Positions 9,964 through 20,149 are shown, counted from the first letter of the stretch. The stretch: 64,000 nucleotides of DNA from Arenibacter algicola (GCF_018860365.1 NZ_JAHKPO010000003.1:744001-808000), one strand, 5' to 3'. Program-made: numbers and translations. Notes: generated by a model not told the origin, from the sequence alone.

Positions 9964-10106
9964 GTTTATAGTAAAAGGAAATCTTTATCTATTCGGAGTG
10001 CCAAAATATTTGGCGGAAAGCAAGATTTGATAACCAGAATTGTCTCCAATATTATTTTCACAAATGCCCTATAATTAAGCGCTTTAAATAAACTTAATCT
10101 TTTAGA

Positions 10107-11807
10107 TTATAAATTCATTTTTTTCAGCTCTGCAACCGCATGATTTGCCGCTCTTGCCGTTATGGCCATATAGGTCAAGGAAGGGTTTTGGCAGCCTGCA
10201 GAGGTCATACAAGCACCGTCAGTTACATATACATTGGGTACTTCATGAAGTTGATTATATTTATTTAAGACCGAAGTCTTAGGGTCTCTGCCCATCCTAG
10301 CAGTCCCCATCTCGTGAATACCTCCACCCATATAGGACTCTCTATGATTGGCCCTTACCTCTTTAAAACCGGCATTTTCCAGCATTTCCTGCGCTTGTTC
10401 TATCCAATCTTTTTTCATACGCTTCTCATTTTCCTTAAACTCGGCATCAAATACAATAGTGGGCAGGCCAAATTTATCCATTTTGTCATAATCCAGATAC
10501 ATATGGTTCTCATGGTACGGCAATACTTCACCGAAGCCCCCGAGATTAATTCGCCATTCTCCTGGTTGAAACACGGCCTCCTTAAATTCCTTTCCATAGG
10601 CATACTCCGGGATGAACGTACTAAAATCACTACGGCCGGCACTACCTTGATAACCATATCCCCGTATAAAATCCAATTTTTTGGAAGAATTATTTACGTT
10701 TCTAAACCTAGGAATATAAAATCCGTTAGGTCTTCGTCCTTTGTAATACTTATCATCGTATCCGTCAATTTTTCCATTGGCGCCCCCTCCCAGTTGATGG
10801 TCCATAATGTTGTGGCCCAATTCCCCACTCGCATTGCCCATTCCGTTCGGGAAAGCCTCTGATTTGGATTGCATTAATATGGCCGTAGAGGCCATGGATG
10901 AGGCACAGAGAAATACAATTTTAGATCTAAATTCCAACACTTCCTTAGTGTTGGCATCGATTATTCTAACCCCTGTAGCTCTCTTTTTATCCTTATCATA
11001 GAGTACCTCGGATACAATGGAATCTGGCCTTATGGTCATATTTCCAGTGGCTTCTGCCATGGGTATTGTTGACGAATTTGAACTGAAGTAGGCACCATAA
11101 GGGCAGCCGCGCTTACATCGGTTTCTATACTGACAGCTAATCCTTCCTGCCCCGGGTTTTGTGCCTTCGGTAATATGTGCCACTCTCCCGATAGTTAAAA
11201 CCCGATCATCATAATTTTCTGAAATGCCTTTTTTCAAATGTTCTTCCACACAGTTCAACTCCATAGGCTTTAAGAACACACTATCGGGCAAATGAGGTAG
11301 CCCTAAAGCTTCGCCACTAACACCAATATGTTTTTCTACATGGGCATACCAAGGCTCAATATCTTTGTAACGTATGGGCCAATCAACCCCAATGCCGTCC
11401 TTGGCATTGGCTTCAAAATCCAAATCTGACCAACGATAGGTTTGTTTTCCCCATATCAGGGATCGGCCACCTACCTGTGTACCTCTAATCCAATCGAAAC
11501 GTTTTGCTTCGGCATAATCATATTCCGAATCGTCATTAAAGAAATGCCGGGTAGTCTCATCAAAGCCCCAACGGGATTGTTTGGGATATTTTGCCTTTAT
11601 TTTTGCAGGGGTCTCCCCGGCATTGGGCAGATCCCAAGGATCAAGGTTCATAGTGGGATAGTCCTGCACGTGTTTTACCATTCTTCCACGTTCCAAAACC
11701 AAGGTTTTAAGACCGTTCTCGCATAGCTCCTTTGCCGCCCAGCCGCCACTTATTCCTGTTCCTACTACAATGGCGTCAAAAGTATTGTTGTTAGATTCTA
11801 CTGACAT
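10107..11807 (-). CDS. GMC-family FAD oxidoreductase
   Basis: Glucose-methanol-choline type flavoprotein of 566 aa that would oxidise an alcohol group of a sugar. The Rossmann FAD site is at the N-terminus (VVGTGISGGWAAKEL, then LVLERG). A cysteine-rich patch (CQYRNRCKRGCPYGA) typical of bacterial sugar-oxidising members lies at about residue 225. The catalytic region near the end reads HEMGTARMG and later NPSLTYMAI, supplying the expected His and Asn. No signal peptide is present, and the Tat-exported small subunit often paired with such enzymes is not nearby, so the protein is predicted cytoplasmic. It has its own promoter carrying the shared direct-repeat element. Its likely role is oxidation of an imported sugar or oligosaccharide. 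Confidence 0.88.
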   Translation of the reverse strand: MSVESNNNTFDAIVVGTGISGGWAAKELCENGLKTLVLERGRMVKHVQDYPTMNLDPWDLPNAGETPAKIKAKYPKQSRWGFDETTRHFFNDDSEYDYAEAKRFDWIRGTQVGGRSLIWGKQTYRWSDLDFEANAKDGIGVDWPIRYKDIEPWYAHVEKHIGVSGEALGLPHLPDSVFLKPMELNCVEEHLKKGISENYDDRVLTIGRVAHITEGTKPGAGRISCQYRNRCKRGCPYGAYFSSNSSTIPMAEATGNMTIRPDSIVSEVLYDKDKKRATGVRIIDANTKEVLEFRSKIVFLCASSMASTAILMQSKSEAFPNGMGNASGELGHNIMDHQLGGGANGKIDGYDDKYYKGRRPNGFYIPRFRNVNNSSKKLDFIRGYGYQGSAGRSDFSTFIPEYAYGKEFKEAVFQPGEWRINLGGFGEVLPYHENHMYLDYDKMDKFGLPTIVFDAEFKENEKRMKKDWIEQAQEMLENAGFKEVRANHRESYMGGGIHEMGTARMGRDPKTSVLNKYNQLHEVPNVYVTDGACMTSAGCQNPSLTYMAITARAANHAVAELKKMNL

Positions 11808-11932
11808 TCTATTTAATTAAGTATTAAAAGTTAGCCCGGTCATAGGCCCAAAAGGCACTATGAATGGGCAATCCAATCATTGTTTCAATTGTTTTTTCAT
11901 AATTGTATAGCAATCAAGAATGAAAAGATATT

Positions 11933-11977
11933 TAAAATTAGTATTTAGAATAAAAGAACGTATCCTGCACTGTACTG
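11933..11977 (-). promoter_or_regulatory. Promoter with CAG direct-repeat operator (GMC gene)
   Basis: On the minus strand the 17-bp element CAGTACAGTGCAGGATA (11961-11977) is followed after exactly 20 nt by TAATTTTA (11933-11940), close to the Bacteroidota -7 box TAnnTTTG. No good -33 TTTG box is present; the operator occupies that place, as expected for an activator-dependent promoter. The element recurs before four other transcription units in this window. The leader to the ATG would be about 120 nt. The rest of the 11808-12099 gap holds nothing else I recognise. Confidence 0.72.
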
Positions 11978-12099
11978 CTATGAGGTGTTGAACTTAATAC
12001 ATTGGATGTGCAATCCTTTACCAAATTGGAATTATAGAAATATGATTTATTTGTTTTCTGGACGAATGCAGAATTATGTAAACCCTATAATCCAATACG

Positions 12100-13857
12100 T
12101 TATTCTGCTCTAGTTTCCACTATTTCACTGGGCACAAATCCAATCCTATAGGCTTGAACAATTAGCCCACTTCCCGCTGGAACTTCAAATGGTTTTTGAT
12201 ATACGGACCATACTTTTGGGGTAGTGCCGTTCTTATCTATTATTTTATACCCTATAGAAGCTCCTTCAGTAGCACATTCAAGTGTTATTTTATTGTTGGA
12301 GGAGGTTATGTTGGGTGCTGAGGTTATGGGTTGGGTTTTGGCACCATTCCAAAGATTGGATATCAATTCTTTTTCAGGAAGGTTGGGCACATCCCCAATT
12401 TCTTTTAGCCAACGATCCATTTCGGCTCGTAATTCTTCCATTTTTTCCCTGTAATCCGGGTTTTGTGCCAAGTTTTGCAATTCATAGGGATCGGTTAGAC
12501 AATCATACAATTCTTCCGGATCCTTCTGTTCCCTAAACCAAAGTGCTTGTGTGCTATCCAAATTCCCTTCATCACGCAAACGCAACAATTCCTGCATGGC
12601 AGGAATCCTTTCCCTGTAATCCACTGGTAAATAATATCCTTGTTCCGGTCTGTAATTTCTTATATACTTAAATTGGTTATCGCGAACGGCACGGATGGCA
12701 TCGGTAAATCCATCAAAACGATCTGCGGCACCATGAATATATTTGCGCTCGTTTTCGGCCTTATATTTCCCTAAAAACGCCTGTCCTTGCATATAGGAGG
12801 GAGGCTCAATTCCTATGAGGGATAAAAGGGTAGGGGCAAAATCTACAAAACTGAGCAGTTGGGTATCTTTGGTTCCGGCAAGTTGTTTTTTTGGAAACCT
12901 TATGATCATTGGGGTGTTTAAACCGGAATCATAGATCAACCGCTTTTCCCTGGGCAGGGGTCCGCCATGGTCACCATAGAAAAAGATGATAGTATTTTCC
13001 AATAGCCCCTCCTCCTCCAACTGCTTTAATACGGCCCCGACCTGCTTGTCCATTTCCGCCACATTATTGTATAGCTTCCACATATCCCTCCGTACTTTGG
13101 GAGTATCCGGAAGGTATGGGGGAATATCAAACTCTGTATCTTTTGGCAAATGTATTGGCGTTTCCTCTTCTGCCATACGATTTCCATCCCATTTGTAAGA
13201 TCTATCCCCCTCGTGATAATGCCTTGTTTCTATATTCCTAAAACCATAGGGCTCAAAAAGTCCCGACTCATGTGTTTCCGTAAAATTGAACACTGAAAAG
13301 AAGGGTTGATTTTCATCACGATTGCGCCAATGGGCATAGGGACTACTTTCGTCCCAGGCTGTTTTAGGGGCTTCAAATTGATAATCTTCCTTATAATTAT
13401 TGGAGCAGTAATAACCGTTCATACGAAGTAGTTCACTAACCATACGGGCTTGAGGTGGGGGTACTGCCCCGTATGAGGGCAACCCGGTAACCTCGGTATA
13501 GGACGTGGTGCGCATATGGTTTGCCCCAATACTGGAAGGGTACATCCCCATTATAATGGCAGCCCTACTGGGAGCGCAAACTCCTGAAGTTGAATACAAA
13601 TTTGGATATACCACACCTTCTGCGGCCAAGCGACTTAAATTAGGTGTCACAATAGTGGAATCACCAAAAGACGGAATGTAGGGTCCCATATCTTCTGTTA
13701 CCAACCACAAAATATTGGGTTGCTCCCCCAATTGGATCGTGCTTGTTATTGCAATTTCTTTTTCACTATTCTTGGGGCCAGTTTGGCAACCGACCATCAG
13801 TATTCCTACCAAGTAAATAATTACTGAAGGCCTAGTATTTGTTTTGAGTAAATTCAT
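12100..13857 (-). CDS. Sulfatase (S1 type) lipoprotein with C-terminal chitobiase-like domain
   Basis: Sulfatase of 585 aa with lipobox Cys24 (MVGC). The formylglycine motif is C-A-P-S-R at 94-98, the metal site begins NILWLVTEDMG, and FFYGDHGGPLPREKR supplies the second metal Asp/His region. After the sulfatase core (about 45-480) an extra domain of about 75 aa begins near residue 510 (APNITSSNNKITLECA) and resembles the small beta-sandwich found at the C-terminus of chitobiases (CHB_HEX_C type), perhaps for substrate contact. It is the last sulfatase of the minus-strand block, 425 bp after the ThuA gene, and has no copy of the shared operator of its own. Confidence 0.92.
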   Translation of the reverse strand: MNLLKTNTRPSVIIYLVGILMVGCQTGPKNSEKEIAITSTIQLGEQPNILWLVTEDMGPYIPSFGDSTIVTPNLSRLAAEGVVYPNLYSTSGVCAPSRAAIIMGMYPSSIGANHMRTTSYTEVTGLPSYGAVPPPQARMVSELLRMNGYYCSNNYKEDYQFEAPKTAWDESSPYAHWRNRDENQPFFSVFNFTETHESGLFEPYGFRNIETRHYHEGDRSYKWDGNRMAEEETPIHLPKDTEFDIPPYLPDTPKVRRDMWKLYNNVAEMDKQVGAVLKQLEEEGLLENTIIFFYGDHGGPLPREKRLIYDSGLNTPMIIRFPKKQLAGTKDTQLLSFVDFAPTLLSLIGIEPPSYMQGQAFLGKYKAENERKYIHGAADRFDGFTDAIRAVRDNQFKYIRNYRPEQGYYLPVDYRERIPAMQELLRLRDEGNLDSTQALWFREQKDPEELYDCLTDPYELQNLAQNPDYREKMEELRAEMDRWLKEIGDVPNLPEKELISNLWNGAKTQPITSAPNITSSNNKITLECATEGASIGYKIIDKNGTTPKVWSVYQKPFEVPAGSGLIVQAYRIGFVPSEIVETRAE

Positions 13858-14022
13858 CTTATCCGTCTGTATTAAGTTCTCAGTTAATTGTTGTTTTAAG
13901 TACTATTGGAGCCCAGCTTCGTTTTTAATCCAATCATGAAATTCCAAAATAGGACGAATATTAATGTCCTACATAAAGCAATCCCCATCCACTTTGGCCA
14001 CTTTAAATATACCCATTGAATC

Positions 14023-14271
14023 TCAATGTCCTATGGAGGCTTTATTTTTACCACGTTCATCCTGTTTATAGTTCTGTGGAAGGCTTTTTACTGAAGGTTC
14101 ATTTATGCCGGTCCACACTATCCATTGCGATAGGGTTCGGCCCAAAAGGGGTATCCATTCATTATATTTCAATTTTTTTATGGGGAGGTCGATATCAATT
14201 TGTCCAAAAGGATTAGGACTGGTATTGGAGATTAAAAAAGCTACATCTATAGTTGTTGTTAAATACTGCAC
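14023..14271 (-). other. Small unrecognised ORF, possible gene remnant, in a 425-bp gap
   Basis: An 82-aa open frame starts 11 bp after the ThuA stop, in the same direction. Its codon choice looks like that of the neighbours, yet I recognise no family and there is no signal peptide. It may be a small protein, the decayed rest of a gene, or chance. The rest of the 13858-14282 gap shows only an inverted pair TAGGAC/GTCCTA (13950-13955 and 13966-13971) with no promoter box at the expected distance. Confidence 0.25.
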
Positions 14272-14282
14272 AGCATACTCGT

Positions 14283-15245
14283 TTAATGGTTGGCAAGCTT
14301 AAATGTTCGTTGCCTAGGTTCTTGTGCTGTTGGAAAATCGATTGGGATGATTTGCGTTACCTTACCCGATGCAGCCCATTCCGTTCCCCGCAAAAAGGAA
14401 ACGATAAACCCAACATTTTCGAAAGAATCGGTATCGTGGCCCAAAGCGTTGTGAAATATACGTCCTTTGCCATATTCTATGGTCATAAGCACAGGTTCTT
14501 GACGGTCCGTAGGGGCATTTTCACTTAAGTCCTTACCGGTGGCCAATACCGTCATATTTTCGGCCGGACCGCGTAATTTGGCATAACATTCATCAATACC
14601 GGTCATCCACACCTTGGGCATACCCTTGGTTATTGGATGGTCTATATGTTGAACGGTAACTGGAAAATGGTGTCTGTCCCCATGGGCACCGGCCGCTCCC
14701 TCGCTTGTGTCGATCACCTTATTGCCCACATTGTCATAATAAACATAAGGGCCGTCTTTTTCGGTCCTATCTCCCCAACCCCCTAAGCCTATCATCTTAT
14801 TATAGGCTTCCCATTCTGGAAAGGAGTTGTTGGCAGCATGAATACTTACAAATCCGCCTCCATTTTGTATATAGACTTCGAACGATTTTTGGGTTTCTAT
14901 GGGCCATGGAGCTGCCTTCCATCCGAAGTTGGATATAACCACATCATACTTTTCAAAATCAGGACTAAATGCCGGGTCTGTTTTGGGTTGTTCCAATATT
15001 TCACTTTTTCCAGTTTTTGCAAGGGGTAAATAATCCGTTTCCCGTTCTGCCTTCCACAGGTATTGGGTACGTTGGATATCAATTTCAAAAAGGCCTGTTT
15101 CTTCTAGATATTGCTTCATCATAATGGTAGATTTGGGCCAAACTAGATGATTGTTTTGACCGTCAACGATAAGCACTTTCATTTTACTTTGTGCGGTAAT
15201 CGATAGAGATAATAGCAGTAGGAGGTAAGTGAGGTATAATTTCAT
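14283..15245 (-). CDS. ThuA-family protein, secreted
   Basis: Protein of 320 aa with a signal peptide (MKLYLTYLLLLLSLSITAQ) and a ThuA-like domain of the class I glutamine-amidotransferase-like fold. Typical landmarks are KVLIVDGQNNHLVWPK near the start, YDVVISNFGW, and GGGFVSIHAANNSF near residue 130. ThuA was first linked to trehalose use through 3-keto-trehalose in rhizobia, so the family is tied to 3-keto sugar metabolism, although the exact reaction is not something I can assign here. It lies 39 bp after the nucleoside-hydrolase-like gene, in the operon headed by the sulfatase-GH78 gene. A second ThuA domain occurs in the protein at 51632-53539. Confidence 0.85.
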   Translation of the reverse strand: MKLYLTYLLLLLSLSITAQSKMKVLIVDGQNNHLVWPKSTIMMKQYLEETGLFEIDIQRTQYLWKAERETDYLPLAKTGKSEILEQPKTDPAFSPDFEKYDVVISNFGWKAAPWPIETQKSFEVYIQNGGGFVSIHAANNSFPEWEAYNKMIGLGGWGDRTEKDGPYVYYDNVGNKVIDTSEGAAGAHGDRHHFPVTVQHIDHPITKGMPKVWMTGIDECYAKLRGPAENMTVLATGKDLSENAPTDRQEPVLMTIEYGKGRIFHNALGHDTDSFENVGFIVSFLRGTEWAASGKVTQIIPIDFPTAQEPRQRTFKLANH

Positions 15246-15284
15246 GGCATTGCTAATATATTAGGGTTATAAGGTAATGTTTGT

Positions 15285-16271
15285 TCAACGATCTTTGGAA
15301 TTTTCAATAAAGTACAACAATATTTTTTTAATATCATTAACGGTGCCCAAAGTAAGACCGCCATTGGTGGCCCCTGTAATCCAATACAATACCATACCGG
15401 CATCTGAACAGTCCCACTTTCCTTTTTGAAATGTAACGACATCGTCAACCTCTGCAATTTTTCCTTGAATCCAGACCCATTGCACTCTAGGATCCGGGTG
15501 GTTTTTTGCCCAATCCCATTCCGGTAATGCTACTTTTAAGTTGGTGTTTTGGTCCGGGATGCGAACTTCTTCAACCCCAAAATCCAATATTTGCTGCCAC
15601 GTATAAAAATCACCGGCATCATCATTTGCCGGGTGATGTGTTATCACTTTTACATATTTGTGTTTGGATTTTTTCGATGCTGCCAATGCCATTCCAATAA
15701 TATCCGGCTCACCAGCTTCAATAATCCATAAGGGATCTTCTTTGGAAGAAGCATTAATGGCTGCACTCAGATCCTTAACGGTTTTCTCTTTTTGCCATTT
15801 TGCATCCAAGAAAGTTAGTCCATCAAAACCACCCCAGCGTCTAGCGGTTACATCACAGGCAGCTTGCATCAATGCATGTCTTTCCTTTTCAGCCGCTTCT
15901 GAAATCCTGTTGTCACGTACCAGATCACAACTGTGTGAATAATGAACCAATCTATTTTCCAGCCCCGAAGCCCGTAGTAAAGCAATTGAAACTGCAGTTC
16001 CGCCAAGGTCATCCGGGTCTGGCGAGTTGCCATCGGCGACAATGGCCACTCTCCCACCTGGTGGATTAATTGTTGGGATACCTAATTCTATAGAGCTATA
16101 TCCATTTTCAATTTCTGAGGTATATTGCTTGGAATTATAGTCGGTTTCAGAGACTACGAGCGCAATTTCTTCATTAGAAATTGATATGTAAGGATCGGCA
16201 GCCGGTGCATATAACGTAGATCCACTAATGGCAAACAGAACAAAAAGATATAATACTATATTAAACTTCAT
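15285..16271 (-). CDS. Secreted nucleoside-hydrolase-like protein of unknown substrate
   Basis: Protein of about 328 aa with a signal peptide (MKFNIVLYLFVLFAISG). Near residue 85 an acidic loop reads VADGNSPDPDDLGG, like the Asp-rich calcium/ribose site of inosine-uridine-type nucleoside hydrolases and the related DUF1593 family. The later sequence (SCDLVRDNR, WIIEAGEPDIIGMAL) also fits that alpha/beta fold. The longer frame from 16289 begins with TTG; the ATG at 16271 directly precedes the signal peptide and is chosen. It sits between the sulfatase-rhamnosidase fusion and ThuA, suggesting it cleaves an N- or O-linked pentosyl or deoxysugar unit rather than a nucleoside. The function is inferred only. 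Confidence 0.65.
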   Translation of the reverse strand: MKFNIVLYLFVLFAISGSTLYAPAADPYISISNEEIALVVSETDYNSKQYTSEIENGYSSIELGIPTINPPGGRVAIVADGNSPDPDDLGGTAVSIALLRASGLENRLVHYSHSCDLVRDNRISEAAEKERHALMQAACDVTARRWGGFDGLTFLDAKWQKEKTVKDLSAAINASSKEDPLWIIEAGEPDIIGMALAASKKSKHKYVKVITHHPANDDAGDFYTWQQILDFGVEEVRIPDQNTNLKVALPEWDWAKNHPDPRVQWVWIQGKIAEVDDVVTFQKGKWDCSDAGMVLYWITGATNGGLTLGTVNDIKKILLYFIENSKDR

Positions 16272-16307
16272 GGTTCTTTGTAATTCCAAGTAGAATTGAT
16301 CATTTGT

Positions 16308-19300
16308 CTAAAATGAATTGATCACCAATTTTATCTCATGTTTACCAGGCTCCAGCCTAACCGAACCAAAGGCCGACGCAACTTTCTTCCCGTTGTGCAT
16401 TAACTCTTTTCCTGGTGCGGGGGCCATTTCAAATTCCGCGACCATATTGGCGGGGATTTCAATGGTATACAATTGCAATCTAGGATTCGCGTAGGTATAG
16501 CTTGCTTTAATGGTTCCTTTAATGGTGGGGACCTCAATACTGCTATTCTTTAAATCGCCCATCTGTGGTTTAATGGACGCTATGCCAAAACCTGGGGTTT
16601 TGGGTTGAATTCCCCAAAGTCCACGCGGAATGGCGTTGGCAGGGACCGCCCCCCATGCATGGTTCCAATCCAGATTATTCTTATACTTTAAATCCCAGGC
16701 TTCCAAGGTGATGGTAGAGCCGATACGAATCATATTGTACCAACTTCTGTCACTGGTATCGGTCAATAGATCTAGGGCATAATCTTCCGCGCCCGCGTTG
16801 TATAGGCCATCCATTAAATATTGGGAACCATATACACTACAGGCCATTCCCCTCGATTTTACAAACTCAACTACCGAGCCTATATGTTCCTCGGGAACCA
16901 TATTGAATGCCAAGGGCATCATGTTGGCATGTAAGGAGGCGTGGTCCGTACCGATCCCATCAATGTAAATTCCCCTTTTGGCATCGAACATCTTTTCATT
17001 GAATGCCTTCTTCGCCTTCAATGCCCTTAATTTAAAATCCAATGCTTCTTGTGTTTTGCCCAGAACCTTGGCAAATTCGGCCATTATTTTCATGTTCTGG
17101 TAGTAAAATGCATTCACTACGGTATTGAAATCCTTAAATACGTAACCGTCGCGTTCTCCTTTGTTGTTGGGATCTCCGCCCCAGCCTGCAGAGGGCCAAT
17201 CCACTATATCCCTAAAGGTTTCCTTCATGGTCTTTGGAAATCCAAGATTGGCCATTAATTCCGGGGTCATCTTGGTAGAGGTTATCAGGCCATCTTCGTT
17301 GGCGAGCTCATAAAGGGTTTTATATTTTAATTGATCGTAGTATTTCTGTATGAGTTCAATATTGCCCGTATACATATAATCGGCATAAAACATTAGTGCC
17401 ACATGCTGTTGCCATTCGGTAGGCCATGTAGGATGTTCCATAAAATATTCAATGGTCTGTCTGGCTATGGCATATTCTCTATCGGTAGTATAATGGCTCA
17501 ATTGGTTCAAATAGGCGTCGGCCTCATATGGAATCCGCTCACGGTCCCCATCTACGTATAGTCCGTTAAAAGTAGTGGCCTTGATGGAGTACTTACATAA
17601 ATCCCAAACTTGATTCAAAATATCATTGGAACTGCTAAAACTACTGGAACCTTCCTCCCAATAACTGTGATAGGCAAGTTGTGTAAAATTTTCAGAGGTC
17701 AAGGGTTCTTGTGCCCCTTCCACTTCTGCGTATCGGAAAGGCATTAAGACCGGGAAGCCTTCTGGTAAAGGAAGTGCTTTGCCCGGCAGGGTGTTTCTTT
17801 TGTCCGGTTTAATCTGAAGTTGATATTGGGTTTGTTTGGGCGTCACCGCTACCTTGATTTCTTGATACCTGATATGGCTTTTTTCAAAAGGTTTCCTGTT
17901 AATGTTAGCTCCCTCCAACTGTTCTCCGATTCGGAAAGTAAGGGTATGATCGGTTTTGGCCTTATAGGTAAAATCAATGGTTGCGAAAGCCGCTTTTCCA
18001 AAATCTACAAAATAGGTGTCACCTCTTTTTTCGAATAGGACCGGTTTTATTTTATCTATTTGAAATCCGTTCGGTGTTGTTATTGTTGCTTTGGGACTGC
18101 CCATAGTAAACGGTTGTGTTTTGGAATATCTTGAAAGTCGATTGTCCTGGTCCCAAATACGTACTTTCCAGTAGTAGGTCTCCCCACTTTTTAGTTGGGT
18201 TCCTTCGTGTTCTATTTCGGTAGAGGCATTGGTCCTTATTTGTCCACTGTTCCAAATATCACCTATGTTGTTATTTATTTTTTCTTCGGATGAGGCTACC
18301 AATATCTGATAGGCGGATTGGGTAACAGCGCCTTCCGGTACCACCCAGCCGTATTCCGGCTTGGGATCAATAATGCTAACCCCAGCTGTGTTTCTTATCC
18401 ATTCAACAATTAAATTGGAGGGTCCTTTGGAATAATCGTCGGAAAGTTCAAGTATAAGGCTGTTCGTTTTCTTACGAAAGGATTCAAGTTTAGAGGCATA
18501 TTTTGGATCTTTCGCCAGGTTGTTGATCTCCTTTGGGTCGTCTTTTAAGTTATAGAGTTCCTCATAGGACTGATCGTTTACATAGCGGAAGTATTTCCAA
18601 TCTTGGGTCCGTACCCCTTCACTAGGGGGAATATTTTCAAATTCCCATAGATGTTCTATCAAAATGGTATCGCGCTCAAAATCGGTTTTGGGATTTTTAA
18701 TGATCGGCATTAGGCTTTTGCCCTGCCATCCCTTGGGTTGTTCCAAACCTGCCAAATCTAGAATGGTGGATGGAACATCAACGTTCAATGCCAAGGCATC
18801 GTTGTCCTTCTGTTTTTTTAAGCGTGGGTCGAATACAATTAAGGGCACCCGTATGGAATTGTCATATAACAACCATTTTCCGGCAAGCTGACGCTCTCCC
18901 AGGAAATAACCATTATCCCCCATTAAAATGATTACCGTGTTCTTATCGAGCCCTTTTTTCCTTAGTTCTTCCCTGATCTTGGCAATTTCACGGTCAATAC
19001 CCGAAATCATCCTGTAATAGCCCTTTACGCTATGTTGGTATTTTTCAGGAGTGTCGTAACGCCATGTCCAGCGTAAACGATTAAATCCGTCACGAACAAA
19101 CTTCGGTTGGGCTTCAAAGTATTTGTCTTCCCCCAGTTCTGGTCCGGGCATATCCATGTTCTGAAGTAACGCATCGGATTCAGGTTGCCAAAAATATTGA
19201 TCTACAGCATTGTCATGGGCATGGGGCGCACTAAAGCTCAACGAGAGGCAAAATGGTTTGTCAGTATTGGCATCGGCAATAAAATCTATAGCTTGTTGAC

Positions 19301-19829
19301 CCGTATATCGTGTAAGGTGCACCGTATCTTTGCCCAAGGTCTTATAATAATATCCTCTTCTATCAGGATAGGCACCATTCCGGTCATAGGATTCATAAAC
19401 ATCGAACTGCTGGTCCAGCTGGTCATACCGAACACCGTACTTGCCATAAAAGCCGGTGTAGTATCCGTTTTTTTTCAAGATGGTCGGATAGGAGTCTGCC
19501 ATGTAGGAATCTCGAATATTTCCCGTCTGGAAATTAAAGCTATGGGTACGCTCATATAGGCCGGTCAATATGCTTGCCCTACTGGCGGCACAGATAGGGG
19601 TGGTTACAATGGCATTCTTGAAATAAGTACCTTCCTCGGCCAACTTGTCCATTTCCGGTGTGGATATGAGTTTGTTGCCTGCATAGCCCAAGGCATCAAA
19701 ACGTTGGTCATCCGTTAAAATGAAGATGATGTTGGGTTTTTTGGTTTGCTGTTCTTGTGTTGTTTTTTGCGCTTTTAACGGAAGAGCGCAAACGAAAAGG
19801 AGTATTACAACAATAATTCTTATTTTCAT
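16308..19829 (-). CDS. Two-domain sulfatase / GH78-type alpha-L-rhamnosidase
   Basis: Secreted bifunctional enzyme of about 1173 aa. The N-terminal half (residues 30-480) is a sulfatase with motif C-A-A-S-R (C-x-A-x-R variant, Cys about 80 from this start), metal site [10 protein letters not shown] and [16 protein letters not shown]. The C-terminal half (about 480-1173) is a GH78-type rhamnosidase. It has an FN3-like lead-in ([13 protein letters not shown]), a beta domain, then the (alpha/alpha)6 barrel with the acidic motif [18 protein letters not shown] and a terminal beta domain. The frame is open from 19889, but the ATG at 19829 begins the signal peptide ([14 protein letters not shown]). 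It would remove a sulfate and then the exposed L-rhamnose. A similar sulfatase-GH78 architecture is known from flavobacterial ulvan loci. It has its own promoter with the shared operator and heads the operon down to ThuA. Confidence 0.93.
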   Translation of the reverse strand: MKIRIIVVILLFVCALPLKAQKTTQEQQTKKPNIIFILTDDQRFDALGYAGNKLISTPEMDKLAEEGTYFKNAIVTTPICAASRASILTGLYERTHSFNFQTGNIRDSYMADSYPTILKKNGYYTGFYGKYGVRYDQLDQQFDVYESYDRNGAYPDRRGYYYKTLGKDTVHLTRYTGQQAIDFIADANTDKPFCLSLSFSAPHAHDNAVDQYFWQPESDALLQNMDMPGPELGEDKYFEAQPKFVRDGFNRLRWTWRYDTPEKYQHSVKGYYRMISGIDREIAKIREELRKKGLDKNTVIILMGDNGYFLGERQLAGKWLLYDNSIRVPLIVFDPRLKKQKDNDALALNVDVPSTILDLAGLEQPKGWQGKSLMPIIKNPKTDFERDTILIEHLWEFENIPPSEGVRTQDWKYFRYVNDQSYEELYNLKDDPKEINNLAKDPKYASKLESFRKKTNSLILELSDDYSKGPSNLIVEWIRNTAGVSIIDPKPEYGWVVPEGAVTQSAYQILVASSEEKINNNIGDIWNSGQIRTNASTEIEHEGTQLKSGETYYWKVRIWDQDNRLSRYSKTQPFTMGSPKATITTPNGFQIDKIKPVLFEKRGDTYFVDFGKAAFATIDFTYKAKTDHTLTFRIGEQLEGANINRKPFEKSHIRYQEIKVAVTPKQTQYQLQIKPDKRNTLPGKALPLPEGFPVLMPFRYAEVEGAQEPLTSENFTQLAYHSYWEEGSSSFSSSNDILNQVWDLCKYSIKATTFNGLYVDGDRERIPYEADAYLNQLSHYTTDREYAIARQTIEYFMEHPTWPTEWQQHVALMFYADYMYTGNIELIQKYYDQLKYKTLYELANEDGLITSTKMTPELMANLGFPKTMKETFRDIVDWPSAGWGGDPNNKGERDGYVFKDFNTVVNAFYYQNMKIMAEFAKVLGKTQEALDFKLRALKAKKAFNEKMFDAKRGIYIDGIGTDHASLHANMMPLAFNMVPEEHIGSVVEFVKSRGMACSVYGSQYLMDGLYNAGAEDYALDLLTDTSDRSWYNMIRIGSTITLEAWDLKYKNNLDWNHAWGAVPANAIPRGLWGIQPKTPGFGIASIKPQMGDLKNSSIEVPTIKGTIKASYTYANPRLQLYTIEIPANMVAEFEMAPAPGKELMHNGKKVASAFGSVRLEPGKHEIKLVINSF

Positions 19830-20004
19830 CAATCCGTGTTTTTTGTTGTTAATCGGCAGATATGATTTGCCCATAGTTATTTGGTTCATAAATTAAGATT
19901 TATCAAGTCTAACTTCAAAAGAAAAAGTAGTTTTTCAATGGATTGGAAATGATACTCCAGTTTTTAAAAAAAAATGGAATTACTCCAATTGAAATAGACT
20001 TTAT

Positions 20005-20049
20005 CAAACTTAATCTTTATATGTCCATTACCTATCCTGTTCTGTCCTG
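20005..20049 (-). promoter_or_regulatory. Promoter with CAG direct-repeat operator (sulfatase-GH78 gene)
   Basis: On the minus strand CAGGACAGAACAGGATA (20033-20049) is followed after exactly 20 nt by TAAGTTTG (20005-20012), a perfect TAnnTTTG -7 box. No -33 box is visible. It lies about 115 bp before the first possible start of the sulfatase-GH78 gene. The remaining parts of the 19890-20233 gap hold the terminator at 20113-20149 and nothing else seen. Confidence 0.78.
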
Positions 20050-20112
20050 TCCGCAGCGAAAATTAATTTTAATTTGAGGTTGGAGTGGGGGAGTTGATTG
20101 CCTATAGACCAT

Positions 20113-20149
20113 AAAAAAGGGGTGAAAATTTTGATTTTCACCCCTTTTT
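20113..20149 (-). terminator. Bidirectional intrinsic terminator after the DUF1080 gene
   Basis: Perfect 15-bp stem AAAAAGGGGTGAAAA / TTTTCACCCCTTTTT with a 6-nt loop. It lies about 85 bp past the stop of the DUF1080 gene and ends the SusC-SusD-dehydrogenase operon before the next promoter. Confidence 0.9.

Noticed and set aside
10314-10862. 182-aa plus-strand frame inside the GMC gene
   Set aside because: Antisense to a conserved flavoprotein with all motifs.
13950-13971. Possible extra copy of the CAG operator before the sulfatase at 12100
   Set aside because: Only single TAGGAC/GTCCTA words in inverted order; no 10-bp direct repeat and no -7 box at the fixed distance.
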